In this document: piece by piece, positions 53,430 to 63,925 of the stretch
Position numbering within the stretch: position 1 is the stretch's first letter
Layout: every line of letters starts with the position of its first letter
Source: Desmodus rotundus
Taxonomy: Eukaryota; Chordata; Mammalia; Chiroptera; Phyllostomidae
Direction: 5' to 3'
Assembly (NCBI RefSeq): GCF_022682495.2
Contig: NC_071397.1
Location: 11,003,082-11,067,081, forward strand
DNA: 64,000 bases
Notes under the pieces: model-generated
Database searches by the model: none
What the model was told of the DNA's origin: nothing
What the model saw: only the letters and a program-made list of their open reading frames with translations
Position numbers and translations under genes: made by a program

Positions 53430-54251
53430 GTTCTGTTTTTCTCTTTCTATGCTGTTTTCAATGTATTTTTGAATAGATAATTTATGTAGGTGTATGTGCA
53501 GACATTTAAAAATATTTACAGGTATGTAGTAAAAATGTGCTCTCCCACTGTTGTCTCCTTTTTGCTCAGCTCCCATTCCATCTGACAGGTAACCACGGGG
53601 CTGGTTCATTATATTGGTTCAGACTTTATTTTGTAAATTTGCAAGAAGACTGAGCTACACATTCTTTTTATCCTTGCTTTTCTCCTGAATAGTGTCACAC
53701 TAGGCAACATCCTGCATTTTTTTTTTTGACTTAATACATCTTGGAAGTATTTCTACACAGTAATGATGAGTATAAAGATTGCTCTCTCTTTCTTTTCAAG
53801 AGATATACAGTATTCCGTGGTAAGAAAGTGCCCCCATTTATTGAACCAGTTCCCCATCGATAGACATTAGGTTGTTTCCAACCTTGCGCAACATCACATA
53901 ATACGATGCAATGAATGTCTTTCACACACATGCCGTTTTGCGTATTTTCGAGTATACCTGCAGGGTAACTTTCTACCGGTGGAATTGCTGCGTCAAAGGG
54001 TGTATGCATTTACGCTTTGACAGGTACCAAATTGCCCTCTCCAGGGCTTTGATGTGACAATTTTATTCCTATCACAGTGTATGCCAGTGACATTTTCTGC
54101 ACAGTTTTACCCACAGAACAATGTGTGTTCAAATCTTCAGACTTCATTATTCTCATAGGAGAAAAGTAGAATACTTTTAATTCACATTCTACTTACCATG
54201 GTGAGGTTGTACATATTTTTAAATGCTTATGGAAGATTTGTAGTTCTTTTT
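53430..54251 (-). mobile_element. Old L1 3' region, antisense, first part
   Basis: Antisense L1: 'ggtaaccacggggctggttcatt', 'agtattccgtggtaagaaagtg', 'gaaccagttccccatcgatagacattaggttgtttccaacc', 'gggtaactttctaccggtggaattgctgcgtcaaaggg', 'accaaattgccctctccagggc'. Continues after a younger insertion at 54486. Confidence 0.72.
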
Positions 54252-54268
54252 AAAAAGTTACTTGTTCC
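54252..54268 (+). repeat. Target-site duplication of a 5'-inverted L1, left
   Basis: AAAAAGTTACTTGTTCC against AAAAAGTTATTTGTTCC at 54469-54485: 16 of 17 bases match. The preceding T run gives a textbook L1 endonuclease site (TTTT/AAAAA). Confidence 0.9.
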
Positions 54269-54468
54269 ACTCATTTGCTGATGGGCACTTAGGTTGCTTC
54301 CAGTACTTGGCTATTATAAATTGTGCTGCTATGAACATTGGGGTGCATAGGTTCTTTTGGATTGGTGTTTCAGGGTTCTTAGGGTTCAGCTGGGGTGGGG
54401 TGGAGGGATGGGGAGAAAAGGCAGACAACTGTAATTGAATAACAATAAAAATTTTAAAAATATATTAA
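54269..54468 (+). mobile_element. Twin-primed (5'-inverted) short L1 insertion
   Basis: About 200 bp in two opposed parts. 54269 to about 54382 is antisense L1 ('tttgctgatgggcacttaggttgcttcc', 'gctattataaattgtgctgctatgaacattggggtgcatagg'). From about 54383 it is sense L1 3' end ('agctggggtggggtggagggatggggagaaaaggcagacaactgtaattgaataacaataaaa') with an A-rich tail. Inverted 5' part, sense 3' part, A tail and duplication together define twin priming. Confidence 0.88.
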
Positions 54469-54485
54469 AAAAAGTTATTTGTTCC

Positions 54486-55250
54486 TCCCTTTGCCAATTT
54501 TTATACTGTCATTGGTCTATTAATTTATAGGAGCTCTTTGTTTATTGTATAGATCAGCTTATTTTCAATGAGATAAGTTGCAAATGTTTCTTCCCAGTTT
54601 GATATTTGAAGAAAGTCGTTGCCTAGGTTTGTTGTTGTCTTTGTTTGCTTTGTTTTGTTGCCATGCAGAATCTTGATTTTCATGTCATCAAAGCAGCCTT
54701 TCCTTTTGTGAGACGAATATTCTGTTGTAGTTAGAAAGTCCTTCTGTACTCTAAGGTTTTAAAAATAATTCTTCCAAGCCTTTTTCTAGCACTTTTATAA
54801 TTTTATTATCTTTTATTTAAGTCTTTGATTAACTTTGAATTATCTAACATACACCTAATTTACTCTTGTCTACTTGCTAGTAAGATATTCCAATACCACT
54901 TATTGAACAGTCTATTTTCCCCCAATTATTTGAGACGCCCAAATTCGGTATTATTTGAACTCATTTCTGGTTTTCCTATTCAGTTCCATCAGCTTATCTA
55001 TTCACATGCCAATATCACAGCTCTTTAAACTATTGTACGTGGTTTATATCTAGTAGAGTAGGGCCTTCTCATTTCTCTTCTTTTTCAGAGTTGTCAGGAT
55101 TATTTTTGTTTGTTTATTTCTCCATGTGGAGCTTAGAATCAGATCATCTAGTTCAAAAAATGTTAGCCTTTTATTGGAATTCCATTACATTAAAATAGTG
55201 ACTGAGGAAAGATTGACATTTTATTTTGACTTTGAGTCTTCCATTCAAGA
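54486..55250 (-). mobile_element. Old L1 ORF2 region, antisense, second part
   Basis: 'atactgtcattggtctattaatttataggagctctttg', 'agtttgatatttgaagaaagtcgttgcc', 'ttgttgccatgcagaatcttgattttcatg', 'gtaagatattccaataccacttattgaacagtc' and 'tattcagttccatcagcttatctattcacatgccaatatcaca' are antisense L1 ORF2 text in the expected order. Confidence 0.8.
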
Positions 55251-55391
55251 TTGTGGTGTCACTTGACATTGTCTGAGTCTTCTTTCTGCCTCTCCTTCCG
55301 TTCTAGTCCTGCTAATAACCAGAAAGCCTTTGGGAGATAGAAACATTTCCAAATCTGTGGGTGAGCTTTAGCTGTTCATAATGGCAGCAGT

Positions 55392-55622
55392 AACTAAGGG
55401 CCTGCTTGGTCTTCACTCACGTCCCTCTGGGCCGCAGCTACCGGCTTGTCCCGTATTTGGTGTTGGGTTGGAAGTTGGTGGTGGGGAGAGGGGAGAGTCT
55501 GTCACCAACAGATAGAAAGAGATAAGGGAGGGACTTGGATCTGTGGAGAGAGAGGCACCATCTGGATATCCAGAACTGAAAGTCAGCAATCTCGGACAAA
55601 GATAGAAAGAAAGAGGCAGGCG
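55392..55622 (+). repeat. Direct repeat, copy 1
   Basis: About 230 bp shared with 58662-58896 in the same orientation. Both begin 'gtaactaagggcc' and share 'ctccctctgggcc', 'tctgtggagagag', 'aggcaccatctggatatccagaactgaaagtcagcaa' (copy 2: 'ggcgccatctgggtgtccagaacagaaagtcagcaa') and a purine-rich end. Roughly 75-80% identical by eye with indels. Family unknown. Confidence 0.75.
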
Positions 55623-55839
55623 TGGAACACTGCGGGTTACCGGTGAGTTCTGCAGGAAGGTGGGGAGGAAGAGAAACCAGAAGGGCGAGCAAGAAGAGCA
55701 AATGTGGGTTTGGAGGAGGAGGGGGGAGAGGAGGAGGAAGGGAGGGAAACATCTTGGTAGAAGTACGTTCTAGCAAAACCCTAAAGAGACTGCAACCTCT
55801 TCAAGGGCTGGGGCAATGTCTTCTGTGTCCACACCTTTT

Positions 55840-56025
55840 ATTTTTTTATGGAATACTTAACACACATAAAATGTATAAAATATATATGTGCTGCATACTA
55901 AGTGGTTGTGAAGTCAGCTCCCTTTCAGCCACCACCAGGCTAAGAAGGGAAAGGTTTCCAGCACCCTGGGAGCTCCCTCTCCTGTGTCTTCTAGAGATAA
56001 CCATCGTCCTGATTTAACTATCAGG
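55840..56025. mobile_element. Possible old L1-type fragment
   Basis: 'tttatggaatacttaacacacataaaatgtataaaatatatatg', 'aggtttccagcaccctgggagctccctctcctgtg', 'gataaccatcgtcctgattta' follow a common old L1 3' region. Confidence 0.45.
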
Positions 56026-56234
56026 AGGCAATTGCTATTATAACAAAGAAAAAAAGGTGTTGAAAAATGCAAGACCAGGGCGGAAACGTGCTAGAAAAAG
56101 GATGGGAACCTAGGCCAAGAAAGGAGACCTGGAAGGCAAATAAGGAAACTGAGGCACATGTGTAGCCCTGCAGACAAGGCCGCCGGAACAGGGGTCCAGA
56201 AGCAAGCCACAGCTCCATGGGGATGCGGGCTCGT

Positions 56235-56249
56235 GGCGCCCCCTGAAGG
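56235..56249 (-). promoter_or_regulatory. CTCF-like core motif, reverse
   Basis: The minus strand reads CCTTCAGGGGGCGCC, matching the G-rich half of the CTCF core exactly and differing only on the left. It is a second reverse-oriented candidate downstream of the forward site at 20715. Confidence 0.4.
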
Positions 56250-56311
56250 ATCTCCAACTGCCTGGCTTGGAGTATGCAGCCCAGGCCAGCTTGACAGCTG
56301 GGAGCAGCAGC

Positions 56312-56400
56312 CTGTGCACAAACATTCAGGGCCTGGGTGGGGCCACAGTGCAGGATTACCCTAGTTTCAAGGAGTAGAAAGAACCCCACTGAAACTAGCC
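56312..56400 (+). repeat. Short inverted repeat, arm 1
   Basis: 'aacattcagggcctgggtggggccacagtgcaggatta...ctagtttcaagga...agaaagaacccc' is the near-exact reverse complement of 56668-56749, with about 270 bp between the arms. Confidence 0.85.
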
Positions 56401-56667
56401 CAAGTAAGGGCAGGTGGGCTTGGGTGCCTCTCAGCTCTGAGGCCAGCCAGTGAAGCCCAGCTGGTCCCAACACTCCAAGGGGGAAATCAAGAATGTGAAT
56501 TTCTAGAACTGTCTGTGAGCTGTTGGTCTCCTATTTCTGTAGGCTTCGTTCCTCTCTTGCTTTCTTGGGGTACTTTGTCCTCTTGCCCGAGACTCAAGAG
56601 AACCCTTCTTTATATACCAAGACATTTTTCAGCTCCTGACCCCTAATGCCCTTTCCACCAGTCCCGC

Positions 56668-56749
56668 CCAGTGTAAGTGGGTTCTTTCTGTTCCTTGAAA
56701 CTAAGATAATCTTGCACTGTGGCCCCACCCAGGCCCTGAATGTTTATGC
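56668..56749 (-). repeat. Short inverted repeat, arm 2
   Basis: Partner of 56312-56400: 'gggttctttctgttccttgaaactaagataatcttgcactgtggccccacccaggccctgaatgtttatgca'. About 90% identical to arm 1 by eye. Flanks beyond the arms differ. Confidence 0.85.
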
Positions 56750-57715
56750 ACCAGGGAGTGGGACCCGATTCCTGGTGAGAGGAGCAGGAGTAGGACTTTT
56801 GGCAAATTATCCGTTGTGAGTGTGCAAGGAAGACGCCTCTGTGAGGTTGGCACCTTGGTGTCTGTGGACAGAGCCTCTGTGGTTTTGAAGTTTGATTCCT
56901 CCCCAGGCCAGTAACCAGGAGGTTTGCTGAGGCTGCAAATCTGCTGTGGGGTAACATGGGGGGAAAGGTGGTGTGAACAGCCAGCACCCCCTGCTCTTCC
57001 CCAGTGGGTGCATCTCAGGACTGTGTTTCTTGGTGAAAAGAGACTTTCAAAAGAGAAAGTGTTTCTGGTAGTCGAAAAGGTGACACCATGGAGTTGAAAC
57101 ATAGATTCAGAAAACTCATGATTCTTAATGCCTGGGGCCTGGAGTTTGAATATTTGTGAAGGTCAAGGGCATCTGTGCTTGACCAGCAGGAGTAAAAAAA
57201 GGCACGGCCCATGTTAGGCTCAGTCAGGGGGAGCATGAAGCCAGGAAGTGGTATCCGGGCAGGTCAGAACTCAAGGCAATGAAGGCTGAGGTTGCAGGGC
57301 AGGTAGTTCCAGAGCAAGAGTGTGCCTGGGGCGGGTGCAGCCTGCTCACGATTGGCTGGCTCCGTGGTGAGGCGTCCAGCCTCTGGGCCTAAAGAAACCA
57401 CGAGGGTTTAGGTGAGGCCTGTGCTCTGCCACACAGGGTGTTTAGGAGGGAATTCTAGTTTATTTTTTACGAAATGTTAGGACAAAAGCCACTCGGTACC
57501 TTCATGTTTCCATGCGGCGAGGCACCACAGACAGACAGCGCCTATGTGGTAGTCTGTAAGGAGTCCCGCGAGCTGCTAAAAGCCCCTAGGTACCCTAGCA
57601 TCTCTCCCATCACTCTTTTAACATCTGGAAATGCCCACCCAGCGTGAAGTCTGTGGCTTGAGAATGTCGCTAGAAAGCCTCTAATAAACAGTTCCCACAC
57701 TCACAGCTGTATCTC
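56750..57715. other. Unassigned DNA
   Basis: Single-copy DNA, no exon or repeat supported. Confidence 0.45.
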
Positions 57716-57717
57716 AA

Positions 57718-57865
57718 TGAGGTTCGCCCTGATCAACTGCAGTTCCACACCTGAAGTCTCCCGTCCCCTTATCCTGTCACATTTTACTTTTTATGGCACT
57801 TTTAACCTAACACACAATACCTTTTGCCTATTTTATTATTTTCTGTCACCTCCTACCAGGTTGGA
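57718..57865 (+). repeat. L2 LINE, first part
   Basis: L2 3' body: 'aggttcgccctgatcaac', 'cccgtccccttatcctgtcacattttactttttatggcac', 'tgcctattttattattttctgtcacctcctaccagg'. The element resumes at 58226. Confidence 0.75.
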
Positions 57866-58224
57866 CAGCGGCCCCCCATCCACAGTCTCACTTTCCATGG
57901 TTTTAGTTACCTGCATCATCACAAGAAGAAGGGGGAGCACAGGACAATAAAATATTTTGAGAGACAGATAGGAGAGGCGAGAGAGAGAGAGAGAGAGAGA
58001 CCAGATTCATATAACTTTGATTACTGCATATTATTATAATTATTCTATTTTATTATTAGTTATGTTGTTAATCTCTGCTGTGCCTAATTTGTACATTAGA
58101 CTTTATCACAAGCAATGTGTGCATAGGAAAAAACATAGTGTGTACAGGGTTCAGTTTTATCTGTGGTTTCAGGCATCCACTGGGGGTCTTGGGATGTATT
58201 CCCCCACGGATAAGGGGGCTACTG
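57866..58224 (-). mobile_element. Tigger-family mariner MITE inside an L2
   Basis: Starts CAGCGGCCCCCCATCCAC and ends with the reverse complement of CAGTAGCCCCCTTATCCGTG: matching terminal inverted repeats. Body: 'cactttccatggttttagttacctgc', 'tctctgctgtgcctaatttgtacatta', 'gggttcagttttatctgtggtttcaggcatccactgggggtcttggga'. A TA follows the right end as expected for the superfamily. It contains a GA expansion (57979-58000). Confidence 0.85.
57979..58000 (+). repeat. (GA)n microsatellite inside Tigger
   Basis: Eleven GA units at a place where the parent element already carries a short CT/GA run, so expansion happened after insertion. Confidence 0.9.
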
Positions 58225-58225
58225 T

Positions 58226-58355
58226 ATGCCACAGGAGGACAGAGGTAGACAGACAGAGGGTCTGTCTGTCCATCACTTTCATCGCTACAGCTCTGTCACC
58301 TAGAAAAGGGTCTGGCATGTGGCGGGCACCCAGCAAACATCTGTTGAATGAAACG
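58226..58355 (+). repeat. L2 LINE, second part
   Basis: 'cactttcatcgctacagctctgtcacctagaaaagggtctggcatgtggcgggcacccagcaaacatctgttgaatgaa' is the L2 terminus and completes the L2 begun at 57718. Confidence 0.82.
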
Positions 58356-58661
58356 AAGGTCTATGAGCTGGGGATGCTGAGATTGGGACGGGGGCTACGG
58401 AACATTTCAATTCAGGATTCCCGTCCTTTTTCAGTAGGGAGGCCTCTTTAAAGCTAAAAACATTTCATAAATGTGTCTATGATAATAGTGCTTTTAAATG
58501 AATTTGTAGTCATTAGTCCACATACATTGAAAACAGCACGTGATACTCCCCATGCACACCCATCTGCGCATGGTAGCGGTGCTGCCTGACACTCGTGTGG
58601 ATCCAAAGCTCTGAGGACACGAAGGGCCCGTAGCCCGCAGGTCAGACACCAGTTTAAAGCC

Positions 58662-58896
58662 GTAACTAAGGGCCAGCTTGGTCTCTGCCCATCTCCCTCT
58701 GGGCCAAGGCTCACTGGCCTCTCCCTCACATGGTGCTGAGTAGGGGTTTGGGGGGAGAGGGAGGGTCTGTCGCCCACATATAGGAAGGGTGGTAAGGGTG
58801 CCCGAGTGGGAGGTGTGGAGCTGTGGAGAGAGGCGCCATCTGGGTGTCCAGAACAGAAAGTCAGCAACCCCAGACAGAGAAAGAAAGGCGCAGGCA
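58662..58896 (+). repeat. Direct repeat, copy 2
   Basis: Partner of 55392-55622, 3.3 kb downstream in the same orientation. It begins 'gtaactaagggccagcttggtctc' and ends 'gagaaagaaaggcgcaggca'. Sequence outside differs between copies. Confidence 0.75.
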
Positions 58897-59104
58897 TTTC
58901 AACCTTTTCAAACCATTAGCAACTGCGAATGATTGAGCACTTATTCGTTTATTGACTTTTTAGTTATCAGAGAGCTAGACTCAAAGGTTTCGGAAAGGCT
59001 GACAGTTAAGTTTTGACGGGGAGCAAGAAGGGAAGAAGGCACTTAAGGAGCGTAGGCTGTGGAACCACAGAGATTATTCCAAAGTTTTGCTCTGACAGGG
59101 CCCA

Positions 59105-59235
59105 TCTAGGTGAGCAGAAAGTTACTTCTCTCTTTGCATTTGGGCCGTGGAGATGAAATGAGGTGGTGAGTGCTGGGTGCTTAGCAGAGCACCTGGGACA
59201 CCTGGATGTTCAACCAAGGTTGCTTCTCCCTGCGT
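59105..59235 (+). repeat. Possible MIR fragment
   Basis: 'ggccgtggagatgaaatgaggtggtgagtgctgggtgcttagcagagcacctgggacacc' resembles the MIR 3' half, sense. Confidence 0.5.
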
Positions 59236-61580
59236 GGTCAGAGGAAGAGGCCGGTGTCCAGGAAGGTCCTGGGCATCTGGGGAACGGCCCTGACTCAGGA
59301 ATGAGGAGGCGCTGACAGGCTGAGGCTGCCTTGTGCTGGGCGACACGGCGCTCTTCAATGGCTTGGGGAATTAGGAGACAGTTATTTCCTGGCCCCTGGA
59401 AGCATCACCTTTGGGCAGAGAGGTGGAGGCCCTGGACACATTTGCAATGGGTGAGGGACACTGCAGTCCCTGCAAGTGGTGACCATGTGTTCCAGTCGAG
59501 TGGCTGATGAGAGGCTGTCCCCTAATGAGAGCGCGAGAGAGTGCTGTCTGTAGCCCCAAACTGAGACTCTAATTCTAATCAGCATTTTAATTCCAGTACA
59601 TTTGGCAAAATAAAACCATCTGTGAAGAGAGCCAGTGAGAAAGACAAGTGAGCCCTCACCCTTGACTTTCAACCCACAGCTTTTAGAGACACTTGGCCAT
59701 TTCAGCTGCCATTCCTCTCCCCACTTTTCTTTCAGACTTGCCAGGGAGCATGATACCTGCCGACAGGCGAGTGCTCCCATCCTCTGACCCCCCTTCCCCC
59801 CACCAAAAAACCTCTCCAGGTTTCTGGTGGGGCCCATCCTCTTGCATTGCTGTGTACACGTGTCTGTCACTCCACATGGGCTCTGTGGCAGAACACTCAC
59901 ACGGACGTGAGCCCCAAGGATGATAGCAAGTCTATTTTTGAGACGCTGGGCTGCAAGCAAGTCACAAACAAAACCAAAGAACACAGCCCATTGCCCCAGA
60001 TGCCACTTTCCAGCCACTGATGGGTTTGGCCTCAGTCCTTTCTTTGTGGGTCAGCTGGGAAGTGTCCACTTACACAGGATGTAATTTTAACGAGCTCTAA
60101 GATGTTCTGAAATAGAAATTCTCCTCCTAAGAGACATGCCTTTCAGGTCAAGAAGGCTCCTGTTGAAAAGAAATAGCTAACCAGAGAGGAGCAGCCTGAT
60201 TTGCCCATTAGCAGACCTCAGTACCGAGTAGAGTTTTCTTTTGGAGGAGGGCGAAGGCCCATGGTAAATGGCTTGCACATAGGACAGGCACCTTTTGATC
60301 TGGGGGCAGGTACAGGAAAGTGTACGTGGCCAGGGGAGAAATTTTCTAGCAGGAGGAGCCGCGTGGGGGCCTGGCATCTGGAGGAGTTGTAGTGAGAAGG
60401 GCAGAGGCAAGAAGCCCTGGCTTCAGTGGCTTCACTGTCTTGGCCCACTGACTGTGGATTCAGGGCCATGCATTGGTCCAAAAGGTCATGGAGCTAATCA
60501 CTCGTTTATGATTCTACCAGTGCTCTCCTATTTTCTGCTGTGTTCTACAAGGGCAGTAAAATCCTGTGTAGCTTCCCCATTCATCAGGAATGAGGCCTAA
60601 CAATCCTGTAGCTAGGCTCCAAGTTGGAGAGCAGGGCCGTGACTTTGCTCCTTCGAACACCCCTGGGGGGCGGGGCTGAGTCGGATGCGTGCCCTTTTCT
60701 TAGATTCTGGTTGCTGAAGGTCCTTGCAATCTGCTTTTGCTCGGTCTACCAGGGAAACTAATTCAATCCAGAGAGCTGAGGAGGCTATTTCTTCTTTGTT
60801 GCTGTAAAGTGAGAGACTCTCAAAATGAAGAATGTTTCTGAACTTGGTTCAGTTGATAAGAGGGAAGCAAACCCCACAAGCAACAAAATACTTAATATTC
60901 TCAATATTTTTGATGTGCAAAGTTCTGTGCTGGGCACTGAGGAGGACAGAGCAGGGACGGAAGCTGAGGGATTGTACTCCAGGGCAGTTCGGGCTTGTCG
61001 TGGTGTAATTCTTATTCACTCCTCTCTCAACCTCAGGGGCACCCTCGACTGGACAAGGCATTGTATGTTTGTCCTTAGAATACAAACTCTGCTGGAGAGC
61101 TCACAATCTAGTTAGAAAAAATAACTAACTCATGTTTTGGAATGAGTGACGTGAGATAAAGCTGGACTGCAGTTAAGGAGTGGCTTCTTGGAATCCACGC
61201 ATGTCCAGAGAGCGAGCTGACGTTTGGCTTTCATCTGCTGCTTGGGTGTCTGCAGTAGCATGGCCGTGGGACATCATGGGCACCGCGTTCCACATTGGAA
61301 ACATCCTCCGGGGACATTCCTGAGGTCTACAGTGTGAAGGGTGCCCCCTAGAGTCATGCATCGCAGTACTCTGGGTCCTGGGGTTGGAAGGGGCTGACAG
61401 GTGATTGTCTTTTTCTCAGCTGGGTGCTTGCCCGCACCCTGAGGGCCATGGTTTCACCTTGTTTGTCTTCACACAAGTTGACACAATGGAACAATTCTCC
61501 AATACATATAGGCTGAACTGAGCCAGAGTTAACCATCAGCCCCCAGCACAAGCCCCTCAAAGACCTGCGTGAAGATGGTC
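59236..61580. other. Unassigned DNA
   Basis: Single-copy DNA. A 211-codon open frame (59382-60017, -) exists but is not recognisable and is overlapped by others. A GC-box-like 'ggggcggggctg' occurs at about 60667. Confidence 0.4.
61341..61354 (-). promoter_or_regulatory. Weak CTCF-like motif, reverse
   Basis: The minus strand reads ACTCTAGGGGGCAC, 12 of 14 against the core consensus. The weakest of the four candidates. Confidence 0.25.
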
Positions 61581-61582
61581 TG

Positions 61583-61645
61583 ACCCAGTGGTTCCCAACC
61601 ATGGCTGGGGAGACATTAAGATGACTTGCGTGTCTGAGCGCCTCA
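61583..61645 (+). mobile_element. Possible MER20-like MITE start
   Basis: 'cagtggttcccaaccatggctggggagacattaagatgac' resembles the terminal part of MER20/hAT-type elements. The rest is not followed with confidence. Confidence 0.4.
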
Positions 61646-62760
61646 CAGGTGTATGGCATTGGCCTCTCGGCGGGGGGACCTGGAATGTGTGGGGTTCTGA
61701 TGTGTGGGGTGGGATTGGATCCTCTGGTCTCTCCTCTCCTTGGCCTGTAGACTGTGATGATGGGAGGTCAGGACCTCCTACAGGGCCAGCTAGTTCCATG
61801 CTGGGTGGCTCTCACAGCCTGCGGTTTTATGGTGTCTGTTGGCTGGGTTCTCTTCAGAGGTGCTGATTTTGGTATCAAGAGTAAATCCAGGCCATGGGGC
61901 TTCTTCTGGAAGCAGATTACATTTCTGGGAACTGCTATGAGAGGGGAGGGGCCTCTGGTCAGAAGAAGAGGTAGTTGGGGGCACGACGGTTTGGGATGTG
62001 GCTATAGCATTCCCTTTGAGCCCTCACTAAAAGGCCACCATCATCTGATTAAAATGTCCCCATCATGGACCTCTGCAGCAGGGCTGAGGGCAGGCAAGAG
62101 AGAAGAGGTCAGGGAGTACACGTCCCCAGACTTGGCCTCACAACAGGCCTTCTGTGGGTTGGTTGCAGAGTGCCAACCTTGGGATTGGCCAGGGTCTTTA
62201 ATCGGTTTAGAAAGAGAAGTGTGTAGCAGGAGGCAGGGTTGGTGGAAGAAGGGGAAACAGATACGAGAATATTCCACCCCAAGAAGGGTCATGGGTACAC
62301 TACTGAATGGAGGCCCCTCATACAAGGACAAGTGGTATTTGATAAAGTGGCCCCACATCCCCAGCCTTCTGCCCAAGATGAGTCACAGGATGCATAGGGT
62401 GGGAGTGGAGCTGGACAGGGAACCCCAGAGGAGACGTGGGGCATCTCCTTAGACAGCGCAAAGGTGCTACGTGGTCGGCCCTGTGCCCTGCCAATGGCAC
62501 AGCTGTGTCTAGGACGCCGGGGCTCTCCTCCGGCTGCTGGGAGCATGCGGCTCTCAGGGAGCCCCAGTGTGGGGCCAGAATGAGATTCTGGGAACCAGTT
62601 CTGATGTTTCTATCAGCTTTCGAAAAACGTACTGTTCTAATTCCCAAAGTGCTCTGGGAGTTCTTTCTGTTTGCTCTGTATCATTTTTCAGGTGAGGAGG
62701 CGAGAAATAGATGGTGAAAACAGATGAACTTGGACAGAGGGATTTCGGTTCCCCATAACC
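61646..62760. other. Unassigned DNA with a 232-codon open frame
   Basis: The longest open frame in the window (61754-62452, +) lies here. It begins within repeat-like DNA, shows no domain or family I know, and overlaps open frames of 80-111 codons on the other strand. I do not call it a gene. Confidence 0.4.
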
Positions 62761-62769
62761 TGACTCCCA

Positions 62770-62915
62770 AAGTGGCCGTAAAATCTTGTGCCCTGGCTTC
62801 TGCTCTCGAGCCAGACAACTGGGGGTCGGATCCCAGCGCAGTCACTTTCTACCTGGAAGGCCCTGGCTACTCGTCCCTTTTCTCTGAGCCTTGCTCTTCT
62901 TGGTGATCACGTGGT
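62770..62915 (+). repeat. MIR SINE
   Basis: Sense MIR: 'gctctcgagccagacaactgggggtcggatcccagcgcagtcactttctacctgg', 'cgtcccttttctctgagcc'. Confidence 0.7.
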
Positions 62916-63039
62916 GGGCCGTGCGAGAATCGAAGACAAGGGATGTGGCCTGGCTCTGTGCCAGCCGTGTTATCGTTGCTCAGGCAATGGTGGCTGTTAA
63001 TGTTGGTTTGAGTAATGATAGGAAGCAGTCTCCCAGTGC

Positions 63040-63225
63040 TCCCAGGTGTCAGGAGTCCCACTAAGCAATTTTCACGAGACAGCCTGGCAATGCCCTTAGC
63101 CCATTTGGCAGATGAGGAAACTGACATACAGAGCGGCTCAACAGGGTACAGAGAAGTCCCATATCTTGCTAGTGCGTGGAGAGCTGGGATTTGAACCCAG
63201 GTAGGCAGGCTCCAGAGTTCACACT
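63040..63225 (-). repeat. MIR SINE
   Basis: Long, well-preserved reverse MIR: 'cccatttggcagatgaggaaactgacatacagagcggctcaac', 'ctagtgcgtggagagctgggatttgaacccaggtaggcaggctccagagttc'. Confidence 0.92.
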
Positions 63226-63925
63226 TGTCCTGCTGCCTCTGTCCACTGGCAGCTTATATCAAGGCTAGAAATGAACCCTACTCTTCCTGCCCTAATGAAA
63301 CTTGTGGCATCAACACAATTTGCCACAGAACCCCCAGTCCTCTCTGCCTAGGCCGTCCCTTTCTTTTAGCGGTGGCCCAGGCATCTAGAACCCTTCAGCT
63401 TCTCGGTGTTTCTGCCCCTGGCTCCTGTGTGCCGCGTGCGGTCTGAGGCACTCTGACTGCCTCTTTTCATCACACCCTCCCCGCAGCTCTGGCAGGGTGA
63501 TCCCGCTCCCCCAACTTGCAGATGGGAAGCAGCACTCTTTGGGTCACCTAAGATGGTCCCCCTTCCTCAAGGGTCCTGTTTCCTGGGGGAGACCATTCCA
63601 GCTAAGGGAACAACGAGGGAGGCAGCTCTGAGGCACCGTGGCCCTTTCGGGAACTTACAAGTGTCTATGCAGTTGGCACATGATGAGGGAAGGACTCGGA
63701 GAGATGAGGCCAGGACTGTCTTCTCTTTGCTGAGCCCAAGCACAGGGGTCTGTGGTGACCCTGTTGGCCTCCACACCGCCCTCTTAACAGAACCTCACAC
63801 ATCTGCCCTGGTAACAATGTCTTTTCATTTGCTTTCATGCCTGCATTTGGGGGGGGGAGGCGCTCAGGGCTCCCACGAGTGGGGGTGCGGGAAGTCTAGA
63901 ACTTACTTTCCAGCTCCTCTACTAG
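63226..63925. other. Unassigned DNA
   Basis: Single-copy DNA; no exon or repeat is supported. A G run occurs at 63849-63857. Confidence 0.4.

Noticed and set aside
55392..58896. Endogenous retrovirus with two LTRs
   Set aside because: The direct repeats are LTR-like in spacing, but no gag, protease or polymerase-like frame lies between them and the interior contains an unrelated split L2 and a Tigger element.
59382..60017. 211-codon open frame, - strand
   Set aside because: No family similarity and overlapping frames in other phases.
61754..62452. 232-codon open frame, + strand
   Set aside because: Longest frame in the window, but no recognisable domain, overlapped by frames on the other strand, and no supporting splice or promoter context. 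Chance expectation in 64 kb of moderate GC allows such a frame.
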